Position numbers and translations under genes: made by a program. Positions 1 to 10,547 of a stretch of DNA of 64,000 bases are shown piece after piece; position 1 is the stretch's first letter, and each line of letters opens with the position of its first letter. The notes below the pieces were generated by a model. It searched no databases. It was not told where the DNA came from and was given only the letters and a program-made list of their open reading frames with translations. Location of the stretch: positions 434,001 through 498,000 of the forward strand of contig JAFKGK010000001.1 of NCBI GenBank assembly GCA_017307165.1. Direction: 5' to 3'. This stretch comes from Candidatus Melainabacteria bacterium. GTDB lineage: Bacteria; Cyanobacteriota; Vampirovibrionia; Obscuribacterales; Obscuribacteraceae.

Positions 1-710
1 TATTCGCTCAGATATTTTTTGAGCCAGTTGTGGGCTCCTTGATTGAGCAGGACGACTCGCTCTTTATTGCCCTTGCCCAGTACGCGCATTTCCATGGCTT
101 CTTGATTGTAGTCTTGTACGCGCAAGCCGCAGAGTTCACTGACCCGCATGCCGGTGGCATAGAGGACCTCCATCAGTGCCCTATCCCGGACTCCCAGCAC
201 GCTATTGGTGTCCGGTGACATCAATAAGCGAACGATTTCTTCTTTGTCCAGGCATGCTGGCAACTGACGAGTGAGTTTGGGACCGCGCACTTGTTTGGAG
301 GGATCCTCGTCTATCAGTTGTTCGCGGCGGAGATAGCGACAAAAAGTACGGATTGCCGAGATCTTGCGCGCTACTGTGGGGCGAGAGTACTGCTCCTGGA
401 TCTGTCTTATATAAGAGCGCAAACCTTCAGCGGCGAGCCAGCCACTAGATGCAGTGCCGCTCTCGCTATCCTCGATCACTTGATCTGTGGGCGAAGTCTG
501 GGATATGGACGGGGTTTCGCTGTCCGACTCGATAAATTGCTTCAAGTCATTCATATAGGCTCTGATCGTGTGCGAAGAATAATTCCTTTCAACTTCCAGG
601 TAGCCGGCAAATTGCTCCAACCAGGCCTCTCGGCTTACTTCTTGATTCATCGCTTTATGTCTATCCTCATAGTTTTGATTTTGATGCACAACAGAGTCGG
701 CCGATGACAT
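1..710 (-). CDS. Tyrosine recombinase XerC/XerD family (3'-partial, runs off the window start)
   Basis: The reverse strand is open from position 710 to the left edge, so the catalytic C-terminus is missing. The N-terminal SAM-like core-binding domain is clear (WLEQFAGYLEVERNYSSHTI, later ISAIRTFCRYLRRE). The start of the catalytic domain follows, with ATGMRVSELCGLRVQD, which carries the first catalytic Arg, and LGKGNKERVV. The His and Tyr motifs lie outside the window. An Asp/Ser-rich linker of about 25 residues interrupts the N-terminal domain. XerC/D resolve chromosome dimers at dif; sequence alone does not separate XerC from XerD or from a phage-type integrase. The ATG at 710 was taken as start. 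The ATG at 650 fits the family N-terminus better, and a GTG further upstream is also open. The gene is divergent from rpoB. Confidence 0.85.
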   Translation of the reverse strand, partial: MSSADSVVHQNQNYEDRHKAMNQEVSREAWLEQFAGYLEVERNYSSHTIRAYMNDLKQFIESDSETPSISQTSPTDQVIEDSESGTASSGWLAAEGLRSYIRQIQEQYSRPTVARKISAIRTFCRYLRREQLIDEDPSKQVRGPKLTRQLPACLDKEEIVRLLMSPDTNSVLGVRDRALMEVLYATGMRVSELCGLRVQDYNQEAMEMRVLGKGNKERVVLLNQGAHNWLKKYLSE

Positions 711-812
711 ATCGGTCGAGCCGCTGGACGTGACATGAGCCAGCGAGCCCGCCGCATCGGCGACTGGATCGAAATTCACTTTTGAACCGACTTTCTAGGG
801 TCTTTTAAAAAA

Positions 813-829
813 ATTGGTCAAGGACCAAT
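813..829. promoter_or_regulatory. Inverted repeat, possible operator
   Basis: A perfect 7-bp inverted repeat ATTGGTC and GACCAAT separated by AAG lies about 100 bp upstream of the xerC-like start and about 515 bp upstream of rpoB. No T-run follows and the arms are short, so a protein-binding site is likelier than a terminator. The binding protein is unknown. Confidence 0.35.
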
Positions 830-1234
830 CTAAACAACACACACACACAACACTCTAATTATGAGAAGTTTGAAAGCTTTGTAAAGCCCCCCGCTTTGGC
901 CCAAAAAGTTGTCATGAGGCCGCTTGGGACCGATTTTTATCGCCTTGAGAAACCGATAATTGTGCCACCATTAGCGGCGTCACGCCTGGTGCATTTCTCT
1001 TAAAAGCCTGATCGAGTCTCATAAACCTGACCGATAAAATGCATGAAATATTTATGTTTTATGAAGATCTGCATAACTTATCGAAGTCTCATCTTCATTA
1101 AGAAATTGATAAGACATTAGCGAAATTTTATTAATTGAGTACGGTCCTGTTAGTATGAGCCTTAGGGGGTTTATGTGAAAGTTTTAAATAGCCTTGCCTT
1201 TCTATTGACTCTGTCACGATTCCATACATTTAGA

Positions 1235-1264
1235 TTGACAGTAATATAGAAGGATTCGTATATT
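1235..1264 (+). promoter_or_regulatory. Probable sigma-70 promoter of the rpoB operon
   Basis: A perfect -35 hexamer TTGACA (1235-1240) is followed after 18 bp by TATATT (1259-1264). Transcription would begin near 1271, giving a leader of about 70 nt with a short hairpin TTGCCC-TGG-GGGCAA at 1284-1298. A GAGGT ribosome-binding site lies six bases before the rpoB ATG. Confidence 0.6.
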
Positions 1265-1343
1265 TGCTCCCCTGTGCCTGCATTTGCCCTGGGGGCAATG
1301 TGCATTCGTGCATGAGTACAGCCACAAACTACTGAGGTAACCG

Positions 1344-4300
1344 ATGGCTTTAGAGTTGTCTGAGCGCGTCCGAACCTTCGGGGCTGGAAGCTCGCGTATT
1401 GCTGATCTTCCTGACCTTGCCGAGATTCAGAAAGCTTCGTTTAAATGGTTCATTGAAGAAGGCCTGGCCGAAGAGCTAAGAGCCTTTAGTCCTATCAAGG
1501 ACTATACCGGCAGACTCGAATTGCATTTTTTGACAAATTACAATTTCGAGGACCATACCGAACCTAACAAACCCAAAACCCCTGATGAGGCTAGAGCGCT
1601 AGACGCCAGTTTCACCAAGAAGCTCCGCATTCAGATGCGTCTTGTCAATAGAGAAATGGGCGAGATCAAAGAGCAAGAGATCTACGTCGGCGACATCCCG
1701 ATGATGACCGATCGCGGTACCTTCATCATCAACGGTGCCGAGCGTGTTATCGTCTCCCAGATCGTACGTAGTCCCGGTATCTACTTTAAGCGCGAAGTCG
1801 ACACCAATGGTAAGCGGACATTTTCTGCCACCATGATCCCCAACCGTGGGGCTTGGCTCAAGTTTGAGACCGATGTAAACGACATCATCTATGTAAAGAT
1901 CGACAAAAATCGCAAATTGCCTGCGACCACCCTCTTGCGTGCGCTCGGTTACTCCGACCAGGAGATGGAGTCGATATTCCGTCATAAGGAGTTTTTGAAA
2001 AAGACTCTAGACAAGGATGCCAATAAGACCAGAGAAGATTCTCTTATAGAGGTCTATCGCAAATTGCGCCCAGGTGACCCGCCTTCGGTCGCTGGCGGTC
2101 AGAGCATTCTCGATAGCCGCTTTTTTGATGACAAGCGCTACGACCTCGGTCGCGTAGGTCGCTACAAGCTCAACAAAAAGCTCGGTCTTTCTGTACCCGA
2201 ATCTCAGCGTACCTTGTCCCGCGAGGACATCATCGCATCGGTCGACTATCTGATCGGCCTCCACTATGACGAAGGTCATGTGGATGATATCGACCACCTC
2301 GGCAATCGTCGTATCAGGTCGGTAGGCGAACTCTTGCAAAATCAGTTCCGGATTGGTCTGACCCGTCTCGAAAGGATCGTACGCGAGCGTATGACCTTGC
2401 AAGATGCAGACACCTTGACCCCTGCCAACCTGCTCAATACCAAGCCTCTCGTGGCTGCGATCAGAGAGTTTTTTGGCTCCTCGCAATTGTCTCAGTTTAT
2501 GGACCAGACCAATCCCCTGGCCGAGTTGACGCACAAGCGTCGTCTATCAGCTCTGGGACCTGGCGGTCTTTCGCGTGAGCGTGCGGGCTTTGCAGTTCGA
2601 GACATCCACCCCAGCCATTACGGTCGTATCTGCCCGGTAGAAACCCCAGAAGGTCCTAACGCAGGTCTGATCGGCTCATTGGCTACCCATGCCCGCGTTA
2701 ATGCCTATGGCTTTATCGAGACTCCTTATCGCAAAGTCGAAAATGGTGTCGTGCTCAACGAAATCCACTATCTGACAGCAGATGAAGAAGATCGTTATCG
2801 CGTAGCTCCTGGCGATGTACCTGTCGAAGAGGACGGTAACTTTACAAACCCTCTCGTACCGGTCCGTTATAAGGCCGAGTTTATCGAGACCACTCCCGAT
2901 CACGTTGACTATGTGGGCGTCAGCCCCATCCAGATCGTGTCGGTAGGTACTGCATTGATCCCCTTCCTCGAGCACGATGATGCAAACAGAGCCCTGATGG
3001 GATCAAACATGCAACGTCAATCGGTGCCCCTGGTCAAGACTGAGCGTCCCTTGGTCACCACAGGTATCGAGCGCCAATCTGCTCGAGATTCGGGCATGGT
3101 GATCGTGGCTGACGTTGACGGCAAGGTCGAATACGTATCGGCCACTAGCATCCATGTGCGCACCAAGGACAAGCGTCTAGTCAAGTACAAGCTCTCCAAA
3201 TTTCAGCGGTCCAACCAGGATACCTGTCTCAACCAGAAGCCAATCGTACGCGTCGGTGACAATGTCAAACCTGGCGATGTCATCGCCGATGGTGCCGCCA
3301 CCAACAGCGGTGAGTTGTCGGTCGGTCGCAACCTGGTCGTGGCATTTATGCCCTGGGAAGGCTACAACTTTGAAGACGCCATCCTCTTGAGCCGCAGACT
3401 GGTATATGACGATGTATTGACTTCGATCCACATCGAAAAACTCGAGATCGATGCTCGTTCGACCAAGCTGGGCCCGGAAGAAATCACTCGAGAAGTGCCC
3501 AATGTCTCCGAAGAGTCGCTGCGCCACCTGGACGAGTCCGGTATCGTGCGCATTGGTTCACGTGTCTATCCTGACGATATCCTCGTAGGCAAGATCACGC
3601 CCAAAGGCGAGTCCGAGCACCCCCCCGAAGAAAAGCTCTTGAGAGCGATCTTTGGTGAAAAAGCTCGTGATGTCCGCGACAACTCCTTGCGTGTCCCGCA
3701 TGGCGAAGGCGGACGCGTTGTAGACGTCAAAGTCTTTGATCGCGAAAAAGGAGACGAACTGCCTCCTGTAGCAAACAAGGTCGTACGTGTCTATATCGCT
3801 CAAAAACGTAAGATCTCGGTCGGCGACAAAGTCGCAGGTCGTCACGGCAACAAGGGCATCGTCGCCAAGATCCTTCCGATCGAAGACATGCCGTTCTTGC
3901 CTGATGGTACCCCTGTGGACATCGTTCTCAACCCGCTCGGCGTACCTAGCCGTATGAACGTCGGTCAAACATTCGAAACTCTGCTCGGTCTGGCCGCATG
4001 GCTCACCAATCAGCGTTACGAAGTACCGCCTTTCGACGAAATGTTCCAAAAAGAAGCCTCGTCCTTTACCGTGCACAACGAAGTGCAAAAGGGCAAAAAG
4101 ATGGGCGACTTTGAATGGGTCGGAGACGACGGCAAGGTCATTCTCTGCGATGGACGCACCGGCGATCCTTTCGACAATCCAGTCTCGGTCGGCAAGATCT
4201 ACATGATGAAGCTCGTCCACCTGGTCGACGACAAGATCCATGCTAGATCGACAGGCCCGTACTCTCTGGTCACGCAGCAGCCTCTGGGTGGTAAAGCCCA

Positions 4301-4892
4301 GTTTGGTGGTCAGCGTCTAGGAGAAATGGAATGCTGGGCTCTGGAAGCATTCGGAGCAGGCTACAGCTTGCAAGAGATGCTAACCATCAAGTCCGATGAC
4401 GTAAATGGTCGTTCCAAGGCCTACGAATCCATCGTCAAAGGTGAAAACCTCAGACGTCCTGGTATTCCCGAGTCGTTCAAGGTGCTTGTTCGCGAGCTCC
4501 AGTCGATCGGTCTGGACGTATCGGTCGCCAAACGTACACGTGAAGGCGCCGAAATCGAAGTCGATCTGATGACCGAAGTCGAAGAAGTCAGACCTCGCGG
4601 TATGAGACGCATGAGCCCATTTGGCGAAATCGGTCTCGAATCCGAACTGGCCGAACTTGGCCGCACCGCCAGTAGTGCAGGCTCCGTTGCTGTAGCTGAT
4701 GGCGACGGCGGCGAATTTGACGGCGGCGTATTGCCGGATGGGATGAGTGTAATGAGCGACATGCTTGGTGAAACTCTCACCAAGGCCCTCGGAGGCGGCC
4801 TTTCGGCTGCAGCCGCTGCCGCTCAAAACGAAGAGCTCGTCTCGGATGATTCCGATGCCGACGAATACGAGAGCGGAAGCGCTGACGAATAA
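1344..4892 (+). CDS. rpoB: DNA-directed RNA polymerase subunit beta
   Basis: This is the beta subunit of the core RNA polymerase, which forms one side of the active-site cleft. At 1182 aa it is shorter than the E. coli subunit, consistent with absence of the lineage insertions SI1 and SI2. The rifampicin-pocket cluster is near residues 378-412 ([14 protein letters not shown], then [17 protein letters not shown]) with sensitive-type Asp, His and Ser. Later motifs include [20 protein letters not shown] and the C-terminal clamp segment [21 protein letters not shown]. An acidic tail of about 100 residues, rich in Gly, Ala, Asp and Glu, follows the conserved end. The ATG at 1344 has a good GAGGT site. 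rpoB is first in the rpoB-rpoC1-rpoC2 operon and is not adjacent to rplL here. Confidence 0.99.
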   Translation: MALELSERVRTFGAGSSRIADLPDLAEIQKASFKWFIEEGLAEELRAFSPIKDYTGRLELHFLTNYNFEDHTEPNKPKTPDEARALDASFTKKLRIQMRLVNREMGEIKEQEIYVGDIPMMTDRGTFIINGAERVIVSQIVRSPGIYFKREVDTNGKRTFSATMIPNRGAWLKFETDVNDIIYVKIDKNRKLPATTLLRALGYSDQEMESIFRHKEFLKKTLDKDANKTREDSLIEVYRKLRPGDPPSVAGGQSILDSRFFDDKRYDLGRVGRYKLNKKLGLSVPESQRTLSREDIIASVDYLIGLHYDEGHVDDIDHLGNRRIRSVGELLQNQFRIGLTRLERIVRERMTLQDADTLTPANLLNTKPLVAAIREFFGSSQLSQFMDQTNPLAELTHKRRLSALGPGGLSRERAGFAVRDIHPSHYGRICPVETPEGPNAGLIGSLATHARVNAYGFIETPYRKVENGVVLNEIHYLTADEEDRYRVAPGDVPVEEDGNFTNPLVPVRYKAEFIETTPDHVDYVGVSPIQIVSVGTALIPFLEHDDANRALMGSNMQRQSVPLVKTERPLVTTGIERQSARDSGMVIVADVDGKVEYVSATSIHVRTKDKRLVKYKLSKFQRSNQDTCLNQKPIVRVGDNVKPGDVIADGAATNSGELSVGRNLVVAFMPWEGYNFEDAILLSRRLVYDDVLTSIHIEKLEIDARSTKLGPEEITREVPNVSEESLRHLDESGIVRIGSRVYPDDILVGKITPKGESEHPPEEKLLRAIFGEKARDVRDNSLRVPHGEGGRVVDVKVFDREKGDELPPVANKVVRVYIAQKRKISVGDKVAGRHGNKGIVAKILPIEDMPFLPDGTPVDIVLNPLGVPSRMNVGQTFETLLGLAAWLTNQRYEVPPFDEMFQKEASSFTVHNEVQKGKKMGDFEWVGDDGKVILCDGRTGDPFDNPVSVGKIYMMKLVHLVDDKIHARSTGPYSLVTQQPLGGKAQFGGQRLGEMECWALEAFGAGYSLQEMLTIKSDDVNGRSKAYESIVKGENLRRPGIPESFKVLVRELQSIGLDVSVAKRTREGAEIEVDLMTEVEEVRPRGMRRMSPFGEIGLESELAELGRTASSAGSVAVADGDGGEFDGGVLPDGMSVMSDMLGETLTKALGGGLSAAAAAAQNEELVSDDSDADEYESGSADE

Positions 4893-4904
4893 AAAATGAT
4901 AGAG

Positions 4905-4935
4905 GCGATCGAGAGCCTCGGATGCTCTCGATCGC
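4905..4935 (+). promoter_or_regulatory. Intercistronic hairpin between rpoB and rpoC1
   Basis: A perfect 11-bp inverted repeat (GCGATCGAGAG at 4905-4915, CTCTCGATCGC at 4925-4935) has a 9-nt loop. It is followed only by TTTCTT, so it is a weak terminator at best. It could be an attenuator, an RNase processing site or an mRNA-stabilising element setting the beta to beta-prime ratio. Confidence 0.6.
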
Positions 4936-4991
4936 TTTCTTAATGCACAGCATTGCAACAGGCAATCAAGGACGGAGGACTGTCAGCCAAA

Positions 4992-6800
4992 ATGCCTACA
5001 AGTATCGACAGGTTTGACTACATCAAGATCGGTATCGCTTCTCCTGAGCGTATCTTGAGCTGGTCGCACGGTGAAGTGACCAAGCCCGAAACCATCAATT
5101 ACAGAACCCTCAAACCTGAAAAAGACGGTTTGTTCTGCGAAAGAATCTTTGGACCATCCAAAGACTGGGAATGCTATTGCGGCAAGTACAAACGTGTACG
5201 CCACAGAGGCATCACCTGCGAACGTTGCGGCGTCGAAGTGACCGACTCCAAGGTCCGTCGTCACAGAATGGGCCACATCAAACTCGCTAGCCCCGTTACA
5301 CATATCTGGTTTCTCAAGGGTATACCAAGCTACATTGGTCTCTTGCTTGATCTGCCTTTGCGCGATCTCGAGCAAGTGGTGTACTTTAACGCCTATATCG
5401 TGACCAATGCAGGCAACTCGCCCGATCTGCACAAAAACCAGTTGCTAGCCGAAGACGAATACGAAAAGCTTCTCGAAGATCCCAATATGCAGTTTGACGT
5501 CGGCATCGGTGCCGAGGCCATCAAACAACTGTTGCACGATCTCGCTGCTCCAGTGTACGAGCGCCCCGATACCAAAGAAGAGCGTGGTCGTCTACTCGAA
5601 TTGCCAGGTTTGAAAGACCTCTCCAAGGCTCTGCGCGATGAGCTGGCCGGATCCGGCGGCTCACAGCAAAAACGTGCCAAGATCATCAAGAGATTGCGTC
5701 TAGTCGAAGCACTCTTGTCCTCGCACACAGATCCGACCTGGGTCATCCTTGATAATCTGCCGGTCACCCCTCCCGATCTGCGTCCCATGGTGCAATTGGA
5801 TGGCGGCCGCTTTGCCACTAGCGACCTCAACGATCTCTATCGCCGCGTGATCAACCGTAACAACCGTCTTGCAAGACTGCTCGAGATGGGTGCTCCCGAA
5901 ATCATCGTGCGTAACGAAAAGCGTATGTTGCAAGAGGCAGTCGACGCACTGATCGACAACGGTCGCAGAGGCCGTGTGGTAGTAGGTCCCAACAATCGTC
6001 CGCTCAAGTCCCTCTCCAACATCATCGAGGGCAAGCAAGGGAGATTCCGTCAAAACCTCCTCGGCAAACGTGTCGACTACTCGGGACGTTCGGTCATCGT
6101 CGTTGGTCCTACTCTCAAGTTGCACCAGTGCGGTCTGCCAAGAGAAATGGCTCTGGAGCTATTCAAACCCTTTGTCATCAACAAACTGATCGAGCGTCAG
6201 ATTGTTCAAAACATCAAGTCTGCTAAGAAGCAAATCGAAAAAGGCTCGGCTATCGTCTGGGAAATCCTGGAAGAAGTGATCCAGGGACACCCTGTACTGC
6301 TCAACCGCGCCCCTACGCTGCACAGACTTGGTATCCAGGCATTTGAGCCCGTCCTGGTTGAAGGCCGCGCCATCCAGCTCCACCCGCTCGTATGCTCGGC
6401 CTTTAACGCCGACTTTGACGGTGACCAGATGGCCGTCCACGTACCTCTATCTGTAGAGGCCCAGGCCGAAGCCCACATGCTGATGCTCGCCTCCAACAAT
6501 ACTTTGTTGCCGGCGACTGGTCGACCTACCATCACGCCTTCGCAAGACATGGTGCTCGGTATCTACTACCTCACCATCGAAAAGCCAGGCGGCGAAGACC
6601 CGAGCATCTGCCGTGGTGCTGGTATGCGTTTCGTCTCTCTGGCTGATGCTAGAGCAGCCTTCGAAGCCGGCATCCTCGATCTCCACGCCAAGATCCATGT
6701 GCGCGATTTTGACGGTCAGATGATCTATACGACTCCAGGCAGAATCATTTTCAACGAGACGGTCAGAGAAGCTGTCGGCGCAGCTAATGCAGCTCGCTAA
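4992..6800 (+). CDS. rpoC1: DNA-directed RNA polymerase subunit beta-prime N-terminal part (gamma)
   Basis: This is the N-terminal half of the split beta-prime subunit seen in Cyanobacteria, Melainabacteria and plastids. It carries the N-terminal zinc ribbon ([20 protein letters not shown]), the clamp, and the catalytic Mg-binding motif [12 protein letters not shown] near residue 475. The chain ends after the active-site domain (about 600 aa), as gamma subunits do. The start was set at the ATG at 4992 because conserved sequence begins just after it. A GGAGG lies 13 bases upstream, a rather long spacing. An in-frame TTG at 4953 would add 13 residues but lacks a ribosome site. rpoC2 follows after 15 bp. 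Confidence 0.97.
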   Translation: MPTSIDRFDYIKIGIASPERILSWSHGEVTKPETINYRTLKPEKDGLFCERIFGPSKDWECYCGKYKRVRHRGITCERCGVEVTDSKVRRHRMGHIKLASPVTHIWFLKGIPSYIGLLLDLPLRDLEQVVYFNAYIVTNAGNSPDLHKNQLLAEDEYEKLLEDPNMQFDVGIGAEAIKQLLHDLAAPVYERPDTKEERGRLLELPGLKDLSKALRDELAGSGGSQQKRAKIIKRLRLVEALLSSHTDPTWVILDNLPVTPPDLRPMVQLDGGRFATSDLNDLYRRVINRNNRLARLLEMGAPEIIVRNEKRMLQEAVDALIDNGRRGRVVVGPNNRPLKSLSNIIEGKQGRFRQNLLGKRVDYSGRSVIVVGPTLKLHQCGLPREMALELFKPFVINKLIERQIVQNIKSAKKQIEKGSAIVWEILEEVIQGHPVLLNRAPTLHRLGIQAFEPVLVEGRAIQLHPLVCSAFNADFDGDQMAVHVPLSVEAQAEAHMLMLASNNTLLPATGRPTITPSQDMVLGIYYLTIEKPGGEDPSICRGAGMRFVSLADARAAFEAGILDLHAKIHVRDFDGQMIYTTPGRIIFNETVREAVGAANAAR

Positions 6801-6815
6801 TTAAAAGAGGGAAAA

Positions 6816-9800
6816 ATGGTCAACGATAACAAGAAGACAATGGAATACATCAACACCATCGTTGATAAGAAAAAATTGGGTGCCCTGCTTGCCGACGTTT
6901 ATGAACGTTTTGGTACTGCAGGAACGGCCGATCTGGCCAACTCTCTCAAAAACCTCGGTTTTAAATACGCCACCAGAGCCGGTGTCACGATCTCCATCGA
7001 TGACCTGGATGTGCCCGAATCCAAGCGCGGCCTCATCTCTGCTGCCGAAAAAGAAATCGAAGAAGCTCAACGTCGATACGAACGTGGCGATATTACCGAA
7101 GTAGAACGCTATAACAAGGTTATCGATACCTGGTCTGCCACCACTGATGCTCTTACAAAAGAAGTCGTAGACAACTTTGACCGCCTCAATCCCGTCTATA
7201 TGATGGCTTTCTCTGGAGCTAGAGGTAATATCTCCCAGGTCCGTCAGCTCGTCGGCATGCGGGGCTTGATGGCTGACTCTCAAGGTCAGATCATCGATTT
7301 GCCTATCAAAGCCAACTTTCGTGAAGGTCTCAACGTTACCGAGTACATCATCTCGAGTTACGGAGCTAGAAAGGGTCTCGTAGATACAGCGCTCAAGACA
7401 GCCGACTCGGGTTACCTCACCCGTCGTCTCGTGGACGTCGCTCAAGACGTCATCGTGCGTGAGCCGGATTGCAATACCAGTCGTTATATCGAGATGCAAC
7501 CCATCTCCGAAGGCGACAAGGACATGGTCAAATTGTCCGAGCGTCTCTTTGGTCGCACCCTTGCACAGGATGTGGTCAATCCTGAGACCGGCGAAGTCAT
7601 GGGTCGCGTTGGCGAGCTCTGCAACAGACAGATGGCAGCCGCGATCGATGCAGCTCTACAAAAACCCAAGAAGGTCCGCGTAAGAAGCCCCCTGACCTGC
7701 GACAGCCAATATGGCGTATGCCAAAAATGCTACGGCTGGTCCCTCACCAATAACAGAGTGGTGGATCAGGGCGAAGCCATCGGGATCATCGCTGCACAAT
7801 CCATCGGTGAACCTGGTACACAGCTCACCATGCGTACATTCCACACTGGTGGCGCTGTATCCGGTGGCAAGAGCCGTACCCAGGTCAAGGCACCAGCCAA
7901 AGGCACTGTGTCCTACAAGATCCAGAGCCGTTCTATCCGTACTGCTTATGGCGATGTCATCGACCAGACCACTCGTGACGGCGTGCTCAAGATCTCCGGG
8001 GATAAGGAGCATTCGATCAATATCCCTACAGGCACACTGATGATGGTGGCCAATGGTGCCGAAGTCACCTCCGGTCAGCTCCTCGGCGAATACGATCCGC
8101 CGGGCGCCAAGAAAAATCTCACAGAGCGTGCGACCAAGGACATCACCGCTGATATTTCCGGACGTATCCAGTTTGCTGGCTTCCAATCAGATGAGAAGCG
8201 TGATCGTCAGGGCAATATCTCACGTACTGCCAACCGTTCCGGTATCATCTGGGTACTCGAAGGCGACGTATACAACCTGCCTTCTGGCTCTCATGTAGTG
8301 GTCAAAGACGGACAAGACGTCAATGCCCTGGATGTATTGGCCGAGATCCAGATCCTCTCCGAACATGGTGGCGAAGTCCGCTTTGGTAGCGAGATCGAGA
8401 CAGAGACCGTCAAGGTCGGCAAGAACAAGACTCAGACCAGATTGGTCAAGGGTAAAGACATCAACGTCATTATTGCTTCGGTCGGTGCTGCAAATGCAAA
8501 ATTGGAGCCCGGTCAAAAAGGCAATCTCTGGAAAGTCGCTAAGACCAAAGAGACTTATGCCATCAAAGTAGTCAACGAAGAAGTCGTCGAAAACGGCAAG
8601 ATCATTGCCGAACTCGTAGATGATGGTATCAATGCCGTATCTTGCGGCGGCGAGATCATTTATGACGGAGTCGAGATCGACGATCGTCGCGTGGTGACCA
8701 AGGCCGGTAAGGTGCTTTTTATCCCCGAAGAAGTGCACTTTATCTCCAAGGACTCATCGCTCAAGATGTCCGAGACCGGTGACCTCGTGCAGGCTGGCCA
8801 AGAAGTCGTCAAAGACGTCTTTGCTCATATGGAAGGTATAGCCGAGATCATCGCCGACAATGACATCATCCACGAAGTAATCGTGCGTCCCGGCGAGCTC
8901 TTGCCGATCACCGATCCTTCGGATGTACTGGTGCCCGAAGGTCAGATCGTCGAGCCCGGTACCGAGATCGTCGCAGGCAAGTCCTACAAGGATCGCAAGA
9001 TGGTGTCCTTCTTTGAAAAAGAAGATGGCTCCACCTATGCTCTCGTCAGACCTGTCGAAGAGTACTGGATCGAGCCTAGAGAAACCAAGTTTAAGCACAA
9101 GGCTACTGACGACAAGATCTCCATGCGTTCGGTCACTCAATTGCTCTTTAGAGATCGCGAAAAAGTCCGCAATCTCCAGGGTGCACAATTGACCAGGACC
9201 AGTCTGGTCTTGCAAATGCAAGGCCACCTGCAGATCCTCAAGGGTATCGTCGAAGTCGGCGAAGAGCTCAATATCGTTGTCCAAGAAAACATACTCTTGC
9301 GTCGCGAACAAGATCTCAACGTCACCTTGCTTGCCGTCGAGCACGGTCAGATCATCGATGCTAAATCACCTGTCGCCACCACGCAGGTGTTGACCAGGAC
9401 CGATGCTCGCGTGCAGTTGTCCAAGAATGACGAGCGCCGTATCCTCTTGATCACCGAAGAGCAACAGACTCATCAAAAGATCAAGGGCACTGCCTCTGTC
9501 AAAGAAGGCGACTTGATCAGAACCGGCGATCCCCTCAGCAAGTCTTCTACAGCAGCTTGCTCAGGTCAGATCGTATCTGCCGAAGGTGGAGACGTGGTGA
9601 TCAGACGTGGTCGTCCTTATCTGATCTCGGTCAACACCCAGCTGCAATGCGATGATGGTTCGCTCGTTCAGCGTGGTGATCTGCTCGCTACCCTGATCTT
9701 TGAAAGACAAAAGACTGGGGATATCGTCCAGGGTCTGCCACGGGTCGAAGAATTGCTCGAAGGTCGTAAACCCAAGGAATCAGCCATACTCGCCGAACGC

Positions 9801-10496
9801 GAAGGCACCGCCAAGATCGTCAAAGAAGACGACTTGACCAGGCTGTACATCGTATTTGGCGACGGTACCGAAGAAGAAATCATCATCCCTGCAGGACTCA
9901 ATGTCCTGCCCGAAGATGGAGATAGCATCACCCTCGGTACGGCTCTCACCGACGGACCGCCCAATCCGCACGATATAGTACGTCTGCGCGGTGTCGAGGC
10001 TGCACAAAAGTTTCTCGTAGACGAAGTACAGTCCGTATACCGTTCGCAAGGCGTAGAGATCGCCGACAAGCACATCGAAGTGATCGTTCGTCAAATGACC
10101 CGCAAGGTACGCGTTGACGATCCGCACGATACCATCATGTTGCCGGGCGAGCTCATGGAGCGCTTCCAGCTCGATATTGAAAACGAGAAGGCCGCTAAGC
10201 AAGGTCTCGAAGGTGCAACCTATACCGATGTACTGTTAGGTATCACCAAGGCTTCGCTCAATACCGAGTCCTTTATCTCCGCTGCATCATTCCAGGAAAC
10301 AACCCGTATCCTGACGGAAGCTGCAGTCGAAGGTAAGAAAGACTGGTTGCGTGGCTTGAAAGAAAACGTGATCATCGGCCGTCTGATCCCTGCCGGTACT
10401 GGCTTCCAAGGCCATCACCAGGCTCCGGAAGAAGAAGAGGAAGAAGAAGACATCTATCCGCCTATTGGCGAGGGGTCTTTTAATGTCCCAGCCTAG
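6816..10496 (+). CDS. rpoC2: DNA-directed RNA polymerase subunit beta-prime C-terminal part
   Basis: This is the C-terminal part of the split beta-prime subunit, 1226 aa. It holds the bridge-helix region (ARGNISQVRQLVGMRGLM, then SSYGARKGLVDTALKTADSG), the second zinc site (CDSQYGVCQKCYGW) and the trigger loop (LTMRTFHTGG). The trigger loop is interrupted by several hundred residues of beta-rich repeats (SBHM-like, recurring G-x-L-x-x-G-D patterns), which matches the large SI3 insertion of cyanobacterial RpoC2. The usual C-terminal segments resume (LPRVEELLEGRKP, then SFISAASFQETTRILTEAA), followed by an unusual run of glutamates near the end. A GAGGG site precedes the ATG. A strong terminator lies 20 bp downstream. 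Confidence 0.98.
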   Translation: MVNDNKKTMEYINTIVDKKKLGALLADVYERFGTAGTADLANSLKNLGFKYATRAGVTISIDDLDVPESKRGLISAAEKEIEEAQRRYERGDITEVERYNKVIDTWSATTDALTKEVVDNFDRLNPVYMMAFSGARGNISQVRQLVGMRGLMADSQGQIIDLPIKANFREGLNVTEYIISSYGARKGLVDTALKTADSGYLTRRLVDVAQDVIVREPDCNTSRYIEMQPISEGDKDMVKLSERLFGRTLAQDVVNPETGEVMGRVGELCNRQMAAAIDAALQKPKKVRVRSPLTCDSQYGVCQKCYGWSLTNNRVVDQGEAIGIIAAQSIGEPGTQLTMRTFHTGGAVSGGKSRTQVKAPAKGTVSYKIQSRSIRTAYGDVIDQTTRDGVLKISGDKEHSINIPTGTLMMVANGAEVTSGQLLGEYDPPGAKKNLTERATKDITADISGRIQFAGFQSDEKRDRQGNISRTANRSGIIWVLEGDVYNLPSGSHVVVKDGQDVNALDVLAEIQILSEHGGEVRFGSEIETETVKVGKNKTQTRLVKGKDINVIIASVGAANAKLEPGQKGNLWKVAKTKETYAIKVVNEEVVENGKIIAELVDDGINAVSCGGEIIYDGVEIDDRRVVTKAGKVLFIPEEVHFISKDSSLKMSETGDLVQAGQEVVKDVFAHMEGIAEIIADNDIIHEVIVRPGELLPITDPSDVLVPEGQIVEPGTEIVAGKSYKDRKMVSFFEKEDGSTYALVRPVEEYWIEPRETKFKHKATDDKISMRSVTQLLFRDREKVRNLQGAQLTRTSLVLQMQGHLQILKGIVEVGEELNIVVQENILLRREQDLNVTLLAVEHGQIIDAKSPVATTQVLTRTDARVQLSKNDERRILLITEEQQTHQKIKGTASVKEGDLIRTGDPLSKSSTAACSGQIVSAEGGDVVIRRGRPYLISVNTQLQCDDGSLVQRGDLLATLIFERQKTGDIVQGLPRVEELLEGRKPKESAILAEREGTAKIVKEDDLTRLYIVFGDGTEEEIIIPAGLNVLPEDGDSITLGTALTDGPPNPHDIVRLRGVEAAQKFLVDEVQSVYRSQGVEIADKHIEVIVRQMTRKVRVDDPHDTIMLPGELMERFQLDIENEKAAKQGLEGATYTDVLLGITKASLNTESFISAASFQETTRILTEAAVEGKKDWLRGLKENVIIGRLIPAGTGFQGHHQAPEEEEEEEDIYPPIGEGSFNVPA

Positions 10497-10515
10497 ATGA
10501 CACAGCCTAGATAAT

Positions 10516-10547
10516 AAAAACGGCCTCTCTTGCGAGAGGCCGTTTTT
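10516..10547. terminator. Bidirectional intrinsic terminator after rpoC2
   Basis: The stem ACGGCCTCTC / GAGAGGCCGT closes a TTGC loop. It has a T-run on the plus side and an A-run before the left arm, so it can stop both rpoC2 transcripts and those of the convergent minus-strand gene. Confidence 0.93.

Larger units (their letters stand above)
711..1343. other. Intergenic region between xerC-like gene and rpoB
   Basis: This 633-base stretch holds no convincing gene. It contains an inverted repeat ATTGGTC-AAG-GACCAAT at 813-829, a short CA-rich tract at about 833-853, an 8-bp inverted repeat ATGAAGAT/ATCTTCAT (1061-1068 and 1091-1098), a sigma-70-like promoter at 1235-1264 and a small leader hairpin at 1284-1298. 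It is A+T richer than the flanking genes and presumably carries the promoters of both divergent genes. Confidence 0.6.

Noticed and set aside
1..710. Prophage or integron edge suggested by the tyrosine recombinase
   Set aside because: The gene has Xer-like blocks and sits beside rpoB with no att repeats, tRNA or phage genes in view.
4905..4935. HIP1 palindrome (GCGATCGC)
   Set aside because: Only GCGATCG is present in each arm; the octamer itself does not occur, so it is not a HIP1 site.
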